Assembly (NCBI GenBank): GCA_030549775.1
Contig: CM060174.1
Span: 48,402,707 to 48,466,706, forward strand
Reading direction: 5' to 3'
From: Tamarix chinensis
Lineage: Eukaryota > Streptophyta > Magnoliopsida > Caryophyllales > Tamaricaceae
DNA: 64,000 nt
Made by a program: the position numbers and the translations under genes. Of the stretch, positions 33,048 to 45,900 are shown in pieces (the first letter of the stretch is position 1; each line of letters begins with the position of its first letter). The notes beneath the pieces are model-generated. The model was not told the origin of the DNA, made no database searches, and saw only the letters and a list, made by a program, of their open reading frames with translations.

Positions 33048-35387
33048 TATAACACCCTAAAATTTTGTAATCTTAATTTATGATGACTAGCCTTTTATCA
33101 AAAAAATATTATCTAAATTATTTTTGATAGCCTCGTGAACTCAAATGAATCCTTTGACAATTTATCCAAATTCGTTCTTCTTTTTCCTTTTATTTGAATC
33201 AACCCGAAACCGATAGTTTTACAAGTTTATTTTTTCTAATTAGATACTCTAAATTTGGATAAATTAATAATATTCTAAACCTAAATTTAACCTAATTCTA
33301 ATTCTAGCCCTAAATTTATATCCATTTTCCTATTTCTTCATTTCACTTTTTTCCCTTTTTCTTTCTTTTATCTTTTCTTTTTCTCCTCCTTTCCTTTCCT
33401 TTCTTCCCTATGCCATGACCCAATCTTTTGTCCTTTTTTTTTTCTTTCTTGGGCTGCTCTACTACACTCCAACCCCTCTTCCTTTCTTTCCTCCTTCCCT
33501 GCTCCCTAACAGCCAAGCTCACCTTATTTATTTCTTCTCTTCCTTTATTTCTTCTTTCCTCGCGCCCTAACAACCCAACCTACCCTCCCTATTTTATTTT
33601 GTCTCCTTCCCCATTTGCACTCCCATGCACCCACACATACCACTGTACACTCCCTAATCTATGCACTCAAAATGCCAAATAAACCCCTAGTATCTATAAT
33701 GCTAGCCCCTCTTTTCCTCTTCTAACCAAACATAATATTTCCCCTAAACCCCATCACTTGCCTCCATGCATCCTCTACCTCTTCTCTACACCTCTACCTG
33801 TAACCCTCTATTTCCTTTATAACCCCCATCTTCCCCCATCCCATGCCTAAATTGACCCGTGCCCATCTGTTTACATTTCTCCCTCACCATACCCATCCAT
33901 CTATACATATACACACACACTTTGAGCTTATGCCCCCATCTTCCTCCTCCTCCATTCCTTGCCCTATTTTTATTCTCCCTTCACCACCCAAAAAACACCA
34001 CAACAATCTAACTCCACCTCTCTTAGCTCTCTTTAGTTTTCTTAACAACCACCACCCCCTCTTTCTTCTTCCTACCCAGTAACCTATGCCTGTAAATCAT
34101 GGCTCTCCACCACCCTAGCCCTACCGTGCTTCCTACTCTACACCCTACCGACCATCGTCCGCCTCCATCCCTTAGCTCCCTTCTACCTACATGAACCTTA
34201 CACCACATCCACCCCTTCTTATGCCTTCTCCACTACAACCAATCCACTTCCAACACAGGCCACTAACTCACCTCCTAGTAACCCTTTACCCCTTTCAGTA
34301 GCCGAGCCCACATCCCTCACTCCAATATCCATTTGTGACTCCACTATTGCAACCTCCCCCATTCCAAATCCAACCACTAGCACCATCACCAATCCCGACC
34401 ACCTCGACCCCTTCCCCTTCTCCTTCTTCCTTTCCTCCTCCCTTCTCTGCCCAGCACCACCACTGTCATTATCCTTCTTCTCTTCAACCCTTATCCTAGC
34501 TCCACCATCTCACCGCATTTGGTTCCTAACCCACATATCCCTCATTAAGCTGCCAAACACCTACACCCATCCAACACAACCATCACCCTTCCTAGCATAA
34601 CTACACCACTGCCACCCTCAGCCATCACTACTATAAGCCAACTGATATCTCTTCCTTTTAAAGCACCCTTCAATTCCCCACTCATGGTTCTCATACAGCA
34701 TGAGTAGTGCATGTATACGTAAGTATTTTTCCCATTTTTAACATCAAGAACATTTTGGTTATTTACCATTTAATAATTATTTAAATAAAAACTATTATTT
34801 TACTTGTCAAATATTAATATGGTTATTAAGATATAACTTTAAGGTACAAAAGCTTTATTAGTGGAGCCTAATAATCTGTAGGAGGTTATTGATAAAACTA
34901 TTCTTTTGCTAGAAATTAGGTAATCTTTATACCCTACTAAAATTGTTAGATATCACATGATAACAGATTAGGATCTTTATGTGTAAACTGTGTTAAGCAA
35001 GTTCGTTATATTGTAATCTTTATGCTCTACTAAAATTTTCTAATATTGAATGATAGCCCATTAAGGTTTTGATGTGAAAACTATGTTAAGCATGTTTGTT
35101 ACATTGTAATTTGTATACTTTACTAGAATGTTTAGATTTCATATGATAGTACAATAGCACATTAGGGACTTGATATGAATATTATATTAATCACGATTCA
35201 TTACATTAAAATTATGTGTTTATTATTGTTATCATGAAAATCAATAAAAAGGAATCATGTTATCTTATTTAAAATACTATGTGTATAAAAATGGTTCTAT
35301 TGTTGGAAAGAGATTTTGTATGAAATATTCTAATTATTATTAAATATGGTGGTACATGGTTTGATGTTTTAGAAACACATGTTTCAA

Positions 35388-35421
<34 letters not shown>

Positions 35422-37229
35422 TTATAGCCTTGGGGTTTTTTGATTGTTTTGAGTGTATCATGATGATAATTCTAATAAATATGCATGATATGTATTATTT
35501 ATTATTAAATATGAGAATATGTGTTTTGATGTTTTAATAACACATGTTAGGGTTGTATAAGGGTAAAATGGTCATTTGGTGTATTGAAAAATGTAATTAC
35601 ATGATAAATAATTTAATTATGGTATATTATCCTTTTTATGACAAGTTGATAAATAAAATGGAATCTTTAATGGAAATGGATGATAATGTCGCAATTTTAG
35701 TCTCAAGGGTATTTTGGTCATTTTGGCCTAAATTCCCTAAATGTGAATAATTGAGCCTAGGATGGCCTTAGTAGATTTCTAATATTCACCTTTGTATTGA
35801 CCTTGATTATGGTTATCTCAAATGTTTCAAATGAGTAAAAATGGTTAGTATGAAAATTTTGATACATATGATTGATATGCAATCTCATGGTCACTGTAAT
35901 AAAATACTAATACAAAACGTGAAAGACCTCGAGATTAAAAATGGTGGCTCTATAGGATCGCTACCCTAAAGACTGGTTTATCCCATAATTTTTTATGGAT
36001 TTTTCTTATTTGCCTTAGTTCCTCAATTAGGACCTATATCTTACTCTATTTAGTCGTATGGACTTATAAAAGGTATGGATACTTATAGATTAAGTGTCCT
36101 TGTAGGTAGGGTATTATTATACCTTCATTTGCTAGTACGACCAAGGTACCTTAGTAACATTAGATTGGTACTCGGTAGGATATTGTGTTACATTTGTGTG
36201 CTGATATGACCTAAGTACCTTAGTGTCTCCACATTGATATAATCTCCCCTTAAGTAAATAAAAATATAAATGATTATTGTTGAATCAAAATGATTATTGG
36301 ATTGGTCAGTACTAACCTTCATGCCTACCGTGGTTTGGTAGTAGCCTTTGTACCTACTTTTGGTTTGATAATAGCCTTCATGCCTACCTATGTTTAGTAT
36401 TATTCCTTTGAGCCTTACCAGTAGTATTATAGATTTTATTGGTATTCTTCCTTTGATCATTACTAATGGTGTATTGGAGATTACTAGCTTTGATATTGAG
36501 ATATGGGATATATTGTGAAGGTTATGGTTATGGTGTTCTTATAGATTATAGTCATTAGTTTAGATAGCATCTCTTCTCTTCTTGGTTGGTAGATTTTATT
36601 ATGTTATAAATGAACAAGTATGAGTAGTGTGTGGCTTTGTTGATGTTTGTTTAATCTGATATGGTTATCATATTTTGATCATTGTATGTATAATTTAATG
36701 TTTTATCTCAAGTATTGTTGTTATTCCTGTATGTCTTCCATGAGGGATTTTCATATTAGTTGTGTATAATAGGTTGCTCAATGCTATTGTACTAAAGGGT
36801 TCCTTTTCATGGGCCCCCGCTTATTCAATGAGTAGTGGCCTTTAGAAGTTAGCTTGTAAGATTAGTTGAATACTATTAACTAGGTTAAGAGTTTAGGGTT
36901 ATCCAGTTTTTTGCCTTGTATCTTTTGATCTGAAAGATTTTATGCTCTTATGTCTTTATGTATTTCCTACCACTAAAATTTTGTAACCACTGACATTTGA
37001 TTTTATTTGGAATGATATTAAATTGCTTTAACTCTGTCTATACTCTAATTTTATAATTGCATCATTAATTTAAATGGATTAATGCTTTTAGCCTTAACAC
37101 TTGGTAACAAGGTAGAGGGAACCAAACTCGTACCAAGTGTGGAGGTAATACCCCATGATTTATTATTTTAGCTTTCGCTATTAACTTTTTAAACAAAAAT
37201 TTTTGGTTCATAAACTTTGTTGTGTTACA
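33048..37229 (+). repeat. LTR E: 5' LTR of the host retrotransposon
   Basis: Starts TATAACACCC (canonical TG changed to TA) and ends GTGTTACA, followed at once by a PBS. Its first 1.7 kb aligns with LTR F from 54046, including the CT-rich block and a C-rich block. Near 33815 lies TTTATAACCCCCATC, a TATA-like site 767 bp in. Its last 150 bp resembles the end of LTR D, so E/F and A-D are distant relatives. Length is 4,182 bp, within the range of Del/Tekay-type gypsy elements. Confidence 0.85.
36090..36440 (+). repeat. Tandem motifs in LTR E at the position of the B/C/D array
   Basis: Related blocks GTACGACCAAGGTACCTTAG and GATATGACCTAAGTACCTTAG lie about 66-70 bp apart (36135-36220), followed by repeated CCTTCATGCCTACC / CCTTTGTACCTAC units (36318-36400). 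They lie about 3.05 kb into the LTR, comparable to the arrays of A-D. Confidence 0.55.
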
Positions 37230-37232
37230 AGT

Positions 37233-37243
37233 TGGTATCAGAG
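37233..37243 (+). other. Primer binding site of the E/F element
   Basis: TGGTATCAGAG begins 4 nt after the LTR end at 37229, complementary to initiator tRNA-Met. It fixes the element's orientation as plus and identifies E as the 5' LTR. Confidence 0.88.
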
Positions 37244-37415
37244 ATTTAGGTTGTTGAGGATTGTGTTTCAGTCAAAGATTTAGTTCTCACGATCCTAAAT
37301 GTTTTTATCAAAAAAATGTAATTTCTTCTCCTAGTGTTTTTAAACAGAGATTAGTCTTTTGAGTATTGAGTGTGGATAGGCTAAATGTCCTTTGACATGT
37401 GCTAATGTGTAATGT
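37244..37415 (+). other. Leader of the E/F element, first part
   Basis: Untranslated sequence after the PBS, cut by the gypsy insertion at 37416. It resumes at 43781-43848 and, after solo LTR B, at 52821. No coding sequence in this part. Confidence 0.7.
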
Positions 37416-38350
37416 TGATGTATACGAGATCCAATTTGGGTCTTGCTAGGAGGTAGTGTTCTAAGATAACTTTGAACAACTGAAACAAAGAGAAGAATGG
37501 GGGAAAGATTTAAGAGAATAATACTGATATTTAGTAACCCCTTGAATCAATAGTACAAGAGCCTCCTAAGGTGTAAAATCTAAGGATAAATCTTAGAAGA
37601 TTTTTGCAGAAATTCAAACTCTTGCACTTGAGTTTTGAAGGGGAGGACTCTTGGTATATTAGAGAGAAAACGCAGCCAATAAGTTGTGTGTTTCTCTTTC
37701 ATTCTATCCTTGACACTTATACAAGAAGTGCAAGATTATAGGTTGCAAATAAGCTAACTAATACATGTGATTTGTGCTAAAATAAAGGATTAAATCTACC
37801 TAACATTCTAACCATGAGTTTCGAACATGGGTAGGATATTGAGCAAATGTTTGAGCATGATGGCTTACCTAACACATGTCTAACTCATATAACAACCACA
37901 TGACTCAAAAGGAAATATATAAATACCATTTTAATCTTTTAAGTAACAAAAGGTGTAAGGAATTTCTTCTAGCCTTGTTCTTTCCCAAAAATAGTATTGT
38001 TCTCCCCAAGTGCTGAAAAGGACACGACATAAAACTTGAGAGGGGCTTGTGGTTATTTTATGTGGCCTGTATAGGTGCAAAATGGGATGAGTATTTATGA
38101 CCTTTTTTAGGGCTAAAATACTGAAGGAAAATTAGTGAAAAAGGGTGGGGAAATTAGAGGAAAAGAACTAGCTAAAGGTGGCCTATTTTGGGTTATTTTG
38201 TTGATGGTAAAAAAAAAAGGTTGACATAGCGTGCATGGCTAGGATTTATTGGATGATTAATTTTTCCAAGTCAGGAGTTTTTTATGGCTCTTTAACTTGA
38301 AAAAATTAATAGTAAGATTGTAATCATCAAATGAGGATTATCCCGCATCA
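37416..38350 (-). repeat. 3' LTR of the minus-strand Ty3/gypsy element
   Basis: 935 bp, TGATGTATAC...CCGCATCA on the plus strand, matching the LTR at 42838-43775 along its length with many substitutions and small indels. Flanked on the left by AATGT, which nearly matches TATGT right of the other LTR (4 of 5 bases). Confidence 0.9.
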
Positions 38351-38363
38351 TCCTCTCCCTCTT
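38351..38363 (-). other. Polypurine tract of the gypsy element
   Basis: The minus strand reads AAGAGGGAGAGGA directly before the 3' LTR, the position where plus-strand synthesis starts. The pol frame ends within it (TFQEGEDDAG). Confidence 0.8.
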
Positions 38364-41300
38364 GAAAAGTAGCCTCCTTATCTCTTAATGGATCATCATG
38401 AATGTAAGGAAATAGATCTCCCTCCTTAAATGTGTTTGATATATCTCCCATTTTCTTTGGTAGCTATAGTTTATATGCATTATCACCATTCTTTTCAATA
38501 AATTTGTGTGGACCATCACTTCTAGGCATGAGTTTGTTCTTTCTTTTAGAAGGAAATAATTCCTTCATAAGGTGAAGCCAAACTAGATCTCCAAGTTTAT
38601 ACAAGTGTTGTCTCTTCTGTTTGTAGGCTTTACTTCTGTTCATTTCATTTGACCTATTGATTATTAACCTCACCTACTTATAAAGATATTTCATTACCCT
38701 AGCCCTTTCTTGTGCCTCGAAGTTGGTGTGTGCCTCAATGGGAAATGGTAATAGATTGATGGGAGTAGTAGGGTTCACCCCATATACTACTTCAAAGGGT
38801 AAGCGCTCTGTACCATAAGTTTGTGATATGTTATAGAAAAACTCAACATGTGATAGCTTGGTATCCCAACCCTTCAAGGATTTGTGAACCAAGCTTTTGA
38901 GGAGCATTATGAGGGTTTTATTGGTGACCTTGGTTTACCCATCGGATTGTGGATGGTAAGCAGTACTGAATAGGAGTTTGGTATCAACTAGCCTCCATAA
39001 GGTCTTGCAAAAGTAGCTAAGGAACTTGGTATCCCTATTTGAGACAATGGACCTAGGAATACCATGTAGCCTAACTATCTCCTATAAGAATAGATTAGCT
39101 ATATAAGAGGCTTTATTCATTTTATATCAAGTAGCAAAATGAGCCATCTTTGAGAACCAACCCACCACCACCATTGTAGTATCATTTTACCTTTATGTCA
39201 TAGGCAATACTACAAAGAATTCCATACTCACATGATCATATTATTTTTATGGGATAGGAAAATGAGTGTAGAGCCCCTAGTGAAAGTTACTCATGAACTT
39301 TTGAAACAAGTTAAACCTATCTATTAAACTTTGTACATCTCCGACAAGCTTAGGCCAATAAAAATGATCACTAAGTATGTACACAGCCTTGTTGATGCCA
39401 AAGTGTCCAACTATTCCTCCTCCATGCACTTCCCTTATAATTAATTCTCTAATGGACCATTTGGGAATACAAAGTTTGTAATTCTTTAAGAGAAACCCAT
39501 ATTGGGTAAAAAAATGATCATCTCTTCTTGTCTTGATCCTTATAGTATTGGCCAAAGTCTTCATCTTCCTTATATGGATCTCTAATGCACCCAAACCTCA
39601 ATACTCTTGCTTCTAAAAAAGAGAGAATAAGATATCTCCTAGAAAGGGAATATGATACTATATTTATTTTTCCACTATTATAATTGGATGTAAAGGAAAA
39701 TTATTGTAAAAATTTTACCCATCTCGCATGTCTCGGATTAAGCTTGTGTTATCCATTGATGTACTTTAATGACTCATGATCTATATGTAACACAAATTGT
39801 TGTGGACTCAAGCAGTGTAACCAATGATCAATTTCTCCTACTAAAGCATAAAACTCTTTGCCATATGTGTTGTAATTCACCCTAGAAACCATTGGACATT
39901 TCACTAAAGAAGGCGATCAACTTCCCTTCTTGTAGTAAAATAGCTCTAATGACTACTACACTAGCGTCACACTCAACTTCAAAAAATTTGTTGAAGTTAG
40001 GTATTGTTAGGATGGGTGCTTCACTTAGCTTTCCCTTGATCGCCTTAAAGGTGTCTTAGGATGCCTTGGTCTATTTATATTTTCCCTTCTTCATCCATTC
40101 AGTTATCAGGACTAGTAGGACACTAAAATCCCTTATAAACCTCCCTTAAAATGAATCCAAGCTATGAAAAGATCTCAATTAGGTAAGACTTGTACGTGTG
40201 GGTGAAATCTTGATTGCTTCCAATTTTGATTAATCTAAACCTATGCCCTTTTTAACACCACAAAACCTAGAAATGTAACCTTAGATATAAATAACTCATA
40301 TATTTCTAGCTTAGCATACAACTTGTGACCTCTAAGTTCTATAGATACAAGCTTGAGATGCTTTGTATGTTCTTCCTGACTAAAGCTATATACAAGAATT
40401 ACATCAAAGGAAAATAGTGCAAACTTACTAATGAATAGCCTAAGTACATTATTCATAATTCTCATAAAGGAATTAGGGGCATTTGACAAACCAAAGGGTA
40501 TAACCATCCACTCATACAACCTTCCCTGGGTTTGAATGCAGTTTTCCATTTATCACCATCTTTCAATCTTATTTTGTATTAGTGACTCATTAGGTCAATC
40601 TCAGGGAAAAAAAACATGCCCCATTCAAACAATCAAGCATATCATTAATTCTAGGTATAGAATACCTATACTGGATAGTAATGTCATTGATAGCTCTACA
40701 GTCAACACACATTCTCATAGTGCCATCTTTCTTTGGCTCCAGCAAGGTAAGCATGACACAAGGGTTAACGGACTCCTTTATTAAACACTTAGAGAATCAT
40801 TCATCTACTTGCCTTTGCAACTCCAAGTCTTCCTTAAGGTTACACCTATAAGCTGCCTTATTAGGGAGTACACCACCGGGTACAACGTTGATTTGGTGAT
40901 CTATACCTCTAATAGGGGGTAATACATGGGCTATATCATTAACGAATACATCATCAAACTCTTCTAAAAATATCCTAACCCATAGCTCTCTACAAACCCT
41001 CCCGTCATCATCCTCTAACAATAATAATGAGTATATTAATATTCCTTTTACTATAACCTTATTTAGAAAATTTTCAACTATAAATAGGAAATTTTTACAC
41101 TCATATCAATATGACAAGGACTAGTAAATAAAGGGGTGAGTACAATCTTCTTCTTGGAAAATTTCAAGAAATAGGTTTTCTTCCTTCCATCACACAAGAC
41201 GCTTCTATCAAATTTTCATGGCCTCTCCAAAACTAAATGACAAGCATCCATTGGAACTACATCACACACCACCTCATTTTGATAGTTCTTCTTTATGGAG

Positions 41301-42700
41301 AATGATACTTTCGCATGCTTTGTTACCTCCACCATGTTGTCATCATTAAGCCATTGTAACTTATGTGGTTTGTCACATTTTAGAGTATTAAGACCAAGAT
41401 TCTCTGCGAGAAACATTGGCACAACTACCTCCATCCACAATAAGATAACATCATTTTTTAAATATGGTGCACTTGATTTGAAAAATATTTTCTCTTTGGG
41501 ACACATCCCATTAGCCCTCCTTAGTGTGTAATACCCACCAAATCATCAATGATTCTCCAACATCCGGTGGTGCAAACTCCTCCTCTCCATTAAGGGACAC
41601 ATTTTCCTCCTCTACCCCACTCTCCTCCTCTATGTTGGCCTCCTCCAAATCCAACATGGTCATTACCCTCTTGTTAAGAAACTCATTTCGATATTGTCCC
41701 AAGGCTTGAAATTTAAAACACCTAAAATTCTTGGTTCGATTCTCAACCTCCACTACTTTACTCTTCACATATTTTTTCAAAGGTGTGGATAGGGTTTTGA
41801 AAGGTGGAGAAGCCTCCCTTGAGGTGCTAGCTCACTTATTTAGACCACCATATCTCAAGGCCCTTTGCTCATTTTTTCTGCTTTTCAACCTTGATGTCTA
41901 AATGATAGAGCACATCTAAGGTATAAAACCAATACATTTCCACCTTCCCATCTATTTCATGTCTAAGAGCACCAAGGAACCAAAACATGGTGTACTCCTT
42001 TAGCTCAAACAAACCGAGCCTCATAGATAGTTTTTCAAACTCTATAATTTACTCCTCTACACTCAATGGCCCTTGTTTTAAAGACAACATTTTTTTGTAC
42101 AAGTCTTGGGTGAAAGAAGGAAGAATGATTCCCTCATTCATCAACTTCATTTTCAACCAAGACTTAACTTTTGAATTTCCTTTTTTCTCCCCTTATGAAC
42201 TAAATTCTACCACCATAATGAGGCATGGCCTTTGAGATTAAGAATCAACACCTTAAAGACTTAGCCCTTGTCCTCAAACAATTGGCTACAACTCAAATCC
42301 CCCTCTAAAATTCTTTAGGGTTGTGATTCACTTCAAACTCTAGGACCTCGATCCTAAAATCATAAAAAATCTATCAATTTTTCATCCTCCTTGGCTCCAT
42401 AGAAGACTCACTTGAGGACTAACCTTCCCCCTTCCAGACTACCAACAAGCTCGACATGCCCATATGGGTCATGAAATGGGGGTGTTATATTTTGTTGGTC
42501 TTAAGCCATATTAGGGATTATGGTCCCCATGATATCAAGTACTCTTCTTATATCATTTTGAAGAGACTCAATGGCTCTTTCCCCTCTTAAATTATTTTTT
42601 ACCTCAAGGATCAACCCTCCTGGTAAAGTAAGGTCTCCAATTAAAAATTAAGAAAGTTAAGAAGGTTAAGAAAAGAAAGGGATTTTGATTAAGGGTATGA
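38352..42700 (-). pseudogene. Ty3/gypsy gag-pol remnant
   Basis: Minus strand, right to left: Gag core (41900-42400), zinc knuckle-like CFKFQALGQYRNEF (about 41700; Cys and His lost), protease-like (41216-41506: PHKLQWLNDDNMVEVTKHA, CDVVPMDACHLVLERP), RT (40797-41021: HVLPPIRGIDHQINVVPGG; 40241-40549: YEWMVIPFGLSNAPNSFMR, then FDVILVY where FDDILVY is normal), RNase H region (39600-40200, broken), integrase HHCC region (39277-39594: HGGGIVGHFGINKA, FYWPKLVGDV), core (38674-39270) and C-terminus (38464-38673: GDLVWLHLMKELFPSKRKNK). No chromodomain was seen. Many stops, and the RT active site is lost, so it is dead. Confidence 0.92.
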
Positions 42701-42822
42701 AAAAATGGGCGTAGGTTCAAGAAAAAAAAAGGTGTTTGGTTCAAAATTTGTATGTGTGTGTGTGTTTGACTTATAAAAGGATTATGGGGAGACAAATTAA
42801 GACCTAAATTGTTACAATCTAA

Positions 42823-42835
42823 GCTTTGATACTAA
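42823..42835 (-). other. Primer binding site of the gypsy element
   Basis: The minus strand reads TTAGTATCAAAGC next to the 5' LTR, two changes from the initiator tRNA-Met PBS (TTGGTATCAGAGC). Confidence 0.7.
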
Positions 42836-42837
42836 TT

Positions 42838-43775
42838 TGATGCATATGAGAACCAACTTGAGTCTTGCTAGGAGGTGGTGTTCTAAGATAACTTAGAACA
42901 ACCAAAACAAAGAGAAGTGGGAGAAATATTTGAGAGAATAAAATTGATTCTTGTTAACCCCTTCAATAAATACTTACAAGAACCACATAATGTATAAACT
43001 CTTAGGATAAATCTTGGAAGTGTTTTGTAAAACTTCAAACTCTTGCACATGAGTTTTAAAGGGGAGGAGTCTCGGTATACTAGAGAGAAAAATGTTGTCA
43101 ATACGTTGTGTGTTTCTCCTTCATTCTATCCTTGACAATTATAGAAGAATTATAGTATTAAATGTTAAAACTTATCCAAATAATACATGCTATTTGAGCT
43201 AAAATAATTGAGGAAATCTACCTAATATTCCAACCATGAAATTCAATCATGGGTAGGATATTGAGCAAATTTTTTAGCATGATGGCTTATATAGAACATG
43301 TATTCCTCATATAGCAACCACATGACACAAAAGGAAAGATAAATTTGCAATTTTAATCTTGTAATTACCAAAAATGAGCAAATAATGTCTTCTAGACTTC
43401 CTTGTTCTTTCCCAAAATATACATTGTTCTTCTTAAGTGCTGAAAAGGACTTCACATATAACTTGAGAGGGACTTGTGGCTGTTTTGTGTGATTCTTATG
43501 GGTGAAGAATGGGATGCACTTTTGTGGCATTTATAGGGCTAAAATATTTAAGAAAATAGGTTAAAAATCATGGTATAATTAGAGGAAAAAAATGTTCCTA
43601 AAGGTGGCCATTTTGGGGTGTTTTGTGGATGGTAAAAAAAATAAAAGGTTGATAAGCTTGCATAGATAGGCTTTATTAAATGTTAATTTATCCATATAAT
43701 GAGAGTTTGTGGCTCCCAAACTTGGATAAATTAATTATAAGATTGTGCTCATCAAATGGGGATGATCCTGCATCA
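42838..43775 (-). repeat. 5' LTR of the minus-strand Ty3/gypsy element
   Basis: 938 bp, TGATGCATATGAG...CCTGCATCA, with 7-bp inverted ends (TGATGCA/TGCATCA). Together with 37416-38350 it bounds a 6,360-bp element. By eye the two LTRs differ at roughly one base in five to six, so the insertion is old. Confidence 0.9.
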
Positions 43776-44705
43776 TATGTGTTTGCAAAATAGTATTTTT
43801 CCTAACACACCTTTGTCTTGAATCTAGTTTGACATGGCCCTTAATAGATGAAATAGCGCAAAATCCTTATTTAAGAAATTATGTTAAAATAGAGATTTAT
43901 TAGGACAATTAATTAAATAAATTATTTTATTAAAGTAAGGGGGAATATTTAAGGCAAAATAAGGAGAAAAATAATAAATAATTTAATTAAGAAAAATAAA
44001 GGTTTTTTTACTAATTAAAATGGAATTTAGGAAAACTATTCAAAATATCCTAAATTAATACAAAAACAAAATTTAATTATTACTTTACTAAATATTATTA
44101 TTTTAAATATTTAAAAATATCAAAATATTCTAAATACTCCCAACTAACCTATTTTTCTTTTTTTATTACTTTTTTCCTTTTTCTTTCCTTTCTCTCCTTA
44201 CTCCTTCTCCTTTTTCCCTTGGTTTGGGCTAGCCCCCCTCATGGCCTAGCTCTCTTCCCTCTCTTCTCTCACTCGAGCGGCCTAACCTATGTCACCCTTC
44301 TTATTTTTCCCCTGCTCAAACCCCAGTTTAGCCCTTCTTTTTCTTTCTTTTCTTTTTCCCATAGACCGGCCAACCAACCGTCCTTCCTCTTCCTCCTCTT
44401 CCTCCCACTCCTTTCCCATTCCCTACATATTGAGGCCTGCAACTGTCCCGTACGCCACCCAGCCAGCCATTGTATGCCAACCTGTGACCTCCCTTCTCTT
44501 CTCCATCCTTTTCATTTCCTTTTCTAACCCCGACGTGCCTTGTACCCCTCTCACGCATGCCTTTCTTCCCTTCCTTTTTCTTTTCCCCAACCAAACAGCA
44601 CCTACAAATTACAGGCCTGTACCAACTTACCACAATTGACTGATGACCTGTCACACCTGCACCCTCTTGTCCTATTCCCCTTATATCAATTCCACCCCCA
44701 TTAGC

Positions 44706-44715
44706 CTATAAATAC
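44706..44715 (+). promoter_or_regulatory. TATA box of LTR B
   Basis: CTATAAATAC, 857 bp from the LTR start, followed by C-rich sequence. Same sequence and position in copies A and D. Confidence 0.7.
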
Positions 44716-45339
44716 CCCATACCCAAACTTAATTGAGCTCGCCTTTTCTTGCCCAACAATTTATCCCCTTGCACCACCACCTGTTCAAAAGCTTCCTCTA
44801 CCACTATCGCCCAGCGCCGCCACCTGAACCACCTGGTAATCTCCTCCATACATCACCCTCTACCAAACCACACCACTCACCACCTCTAATTCTTCCTACA
44901 CGAGCCACCATAGCCATGCAAAGTCGGTTGTCCAACTTGCCCATTCCCTTCCATTACAGCCCCTTGCACAGCCGTGCGCCGCCATTCCCACCGCATCCAC
45001 CACTCCCCTACCTCCAAAAACACCCAACAAATCCCCCTCTACCTTCCCCCACCTTCCTTTTCCCTTTCCTCCCTATCCTTCACCCTTCCTCCTTCTCCAC
45101 CACCTTCGGCCACCACAACAACTGTTACATGCGCTGCCCCTTTGGCTGTGCCACCACCACCACCATTCCAACCCCCTTAACCCAAAGCATTCACCACCAT
45201 CACAAACACCATCTCACTCCCTCTCTTTTGGCCTATAAAACCACTTCTACTTCCCTTTCTCCTCTACCGTTGCCGCAGCCTGATCACCACCACCTTAGGT
45301 TGTACCCTAGCCCCCCTAACCTTTAACAACTAATTTATT

Positions 45340-45382
45340 TAATTGTTGATTATTTTATTTATGTTAATATCATTATTATTAT

Positions 45383-45414
<32 letters not shown>

Positions 45415-45900
45415 TGGCTATTATTATTATTATTATTATTACTACTACTACTGCTGCTGCTGCTACTACTACTAACTTTGGGCACTATTATCACTAATGT
45501 TAATATTAACATGATTATCCAAACCCTATCATTATTATTACTAATATTTGAAGAATTATTATTATTATTATTATTATTAACCTTAGCCCTATTACTTCTA
45601 ATGTTACTATTATTATAACTATTAGAACCCTTAATAATAATGTTTTTATTATTACTTATATCACTAATATTACTATGACTACTAGTACTATTATTATTCT
45701 TTTTTTTATTAGTAATATTATTATTAGTATCATTATTTTCACTATTTTGGTATTACTAATACTATTATTATTGTTATTATTGTCATGATTCAGGTAATTG
45801 TTAGTATTATCACTATTATTATTACTATTGTTATTATTATTATTATATTTATTATTATTATATCTATTATTATTATTATTATTATTATTATTTGTAGTAA
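45340..45900 (+). repeat. ATT microsatellite domain of LTR B
   Basis: ATT/ACT trinucleotide runs (long stretches at 45420-45475, 45530-45580 and 45830-45895). Open frames through it are all Leu/Ile homopolymers and are not genes. Confidence 0.9.

Noticed and set aside
33343..33573. Lys/Arg-rich minus-strand open frame, with others at 26519-26776, 48005-48454 and 58496-58876
   Set aside because: They are complements of polypyrimidine tracts in the LTRs; low complexity, no homology.
37233..37243. tRNA-Met-like sequence (also at 3536, 4005, 8206 and 42823) as tRNA gene fragments
   Set aside because: Only the 11-13 nt complementary to the tRNA 3' end are present, always beside an LTR end, so these are primer binding sites.
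44733..45326. 197-aa proline/histidine-rich open frame, and similar ones at 25870-26355, 48694-49140 and 59279-59875
   Set aside because: They arise from the C-rich block of the A-D LTRs. Starts and frames differ between copies and no domain is recognisable. Kept only as a question under findings.
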